DNA of 7,527 nt, taken from positions 1 to 7,527 of the forward strand of contig DCLG01000072.1 of the NCBI GenBank assembly GCA_002320935.1, in the 5' to 3' direction. The stretch is from Pedobacter sp. UBA1654 (GTDB taxonomy: Bacteria > Bacteroidota > Bacteroidia > Sphingobacteriales > Sphingobacteriaceae). Below, in pieces: positions 7,051 through 7,527 of this stretch. The notes below the pieces were generated by a model. The model did not search any database and was not told the origin of the DNA. It saw nothing but the letters and a program-made list of their open reading frames with translations. How positions within the stretch are numbered: the stretch's first letter is position 1; every line of letters starts with the position of its first letter. A program made the position numbers and the translations under genes.

Positions 7051-7527
7051 TGAATTTACTAATATATCATGGTAAAGACGAACTGCTTGAAGATTTGGCT
7101 GAATTCATACTTAAAGTAGGAAATGATGCCATTGCGGAAAGTGGCCGGTTTAACTTCGTTTTAACTGGAGGAAGCTCTCCAAAAACGTTGTACCAACTAT
7201 TATCAACTAAATACAAAGACCAGCTTGACTGGAGAAGTGTCTTCTTCTTTTTTGGTGATGAACGAAATGTAAGTGCTACCGACAAGGACTATAACGGCCT
7301 TATGGCTGCTGAGCACCTGCTGACACCTCTCAGTATTAAGGAAGACCATATCTTCTATGTGGATACGAAACTTAGTCCTGTTGAAGCAGCCGCAGCATAT
7401 CAGAACAAGATAAATATGCATTTCAATGGTGCACAACCATCGTTCGACCTGATTTTATTGGGTATGGGCGATGATGCACATACTGCTTCCCTCTTCCCTG
7501 ATACAGATATCCTCGAAAGTTCAGAAG
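7050..7527 (+). CDS. pgl: 6-phosphogluconolactonase (DevB/Pgl type), 3' end cut off by the window
   Basis: The ATG at 7050-7052 overlaps the zwf stop (TGATG) and opens a frame that stays clear of stops to the window edge, giving 159 codons of a protein that usually has about 230-250. It hydrolyses 6-phosphoglucono-lactone, made by Zwf, to 6-phosphogluconate, the substrate of Gnd. Family motifs are LTGGSSPKTLY (38-48), FFGDERNV (67-74) and LLGMGDDAHTASLFP (136-150), the last containing the proposed catalytic His144. The usual form of this loop is GxGPDGHTASLFPG; here Pro-Asp-Gly is Asp-Asp-Ala, a conservative variant. The fold is related to glucosamine-6-phosphate deaminase, but the HTASLFP block and the gene context favour the lactonase. 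The missing part is the C-terminal third, lost only because the window ends. Confidence 0.95.
   Translation, partial: MNLLIYHGKDELLEDLAEFILKVGNDAIAESGRFNFVLTGGSSPKTLYQLLSTKYKDQLDWRSVFFFFGDERNVSATDKDYNGLMAAEHLLTPLSIKEDHIFYVDTKLSPVEAAAAYQNKINMHFNGAQPSFDLILLGMGDDAHTASLFPDTDILESSE

Noticed and set aside
7067..7436. Two overlapping minus-strand open frames at the right end of the window
   Set aside because: They are antisense to pgl, whose plus-strand frame shows clear family motifs over the same bases.
1..7527. CRISPR array, tRNA or rRNA gene, insertion sequence, or phage or defence genes
   Set aside because: No repeated spacers, cloverleaf-like sequence, transposase motifs or terminal repeats were seen, and nearly all bases are accounted for by housekeeping or hydrolase genes.

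Overview
The window looks like chromosomal DNA of a Bacteroidota bacterium, most probably a member of the Sphingobacteriaceae (Pedobacter- or Mucilaginibacter-like). This placement is an inference. It rests on moderate-to-low GC, an exported family GH92 alpha-mannosidase, start codons that lack a Shine-Dalgarno purine run and instead follow A/T-rich leaders, and the protein sequence style. No taxonomic marker gene is present.

Layout. Bases 1-44 form a perfect inverted repeat with A and T tracts, a strong candidate bidirectional terminator. It closes the minus-strand GH92 gene (44-2254). A short divergent gap separates that gene from a plus-strand lipid A/lysophospholipid acyltransferase-like gene (2301-3218, or from 2343). 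After a 95-base gap comes a plus-strand cluster: a ROK/polyphosphate-glucokinase-type sugar kinase (3314-4072), 6-phosphogluconate dehydrogenase gnd (4120-5529), glucose-6-phosphate dehydrogenase zwf (5539-7050), and 6-phosphogluconolactonase pgl (7050 to the window end, truncated by the edge). The gaps shrink from 47 to 9 to -1 bases, which suggests one transcript.

How the genes work together. The kinase would turn free glucose into glucose-6-phosphate. Zwf oxidises it to the lactone, Pgl opens the lactone, and Gnd decarboxylates 6-phosphogluconate to ribulose-5-phosphate. The cluster is therefore a whole oxidative pentose phosphate branch with its own entry kinase. The mannosidase acts outside the cytoplasm and the acyltransferase works on membrane lipid; neither belongs to this pathway, although mannose release next to a kinase family that includes glucomannokinases is suggestive.

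No wholly new system is evident. The points most worth a second look are: (i) Gnd carries Asp33-Lys34-Asp35 where NADP-dependent enzymes carry Asn-Arg-Ser/Thr, which suggests relaxed or NAD+ cofactor use while Zwf keeps an NADP-type arginine; (ii) the phosphoryl donor and sugar range of the leading kinase; (iii) a 7-bp hairpin just upstream of gnd. No RNA genes, insertion sequences, CRISPR arrays or direct repeats were found, and no gene-free stretch exceeds 100 bases.
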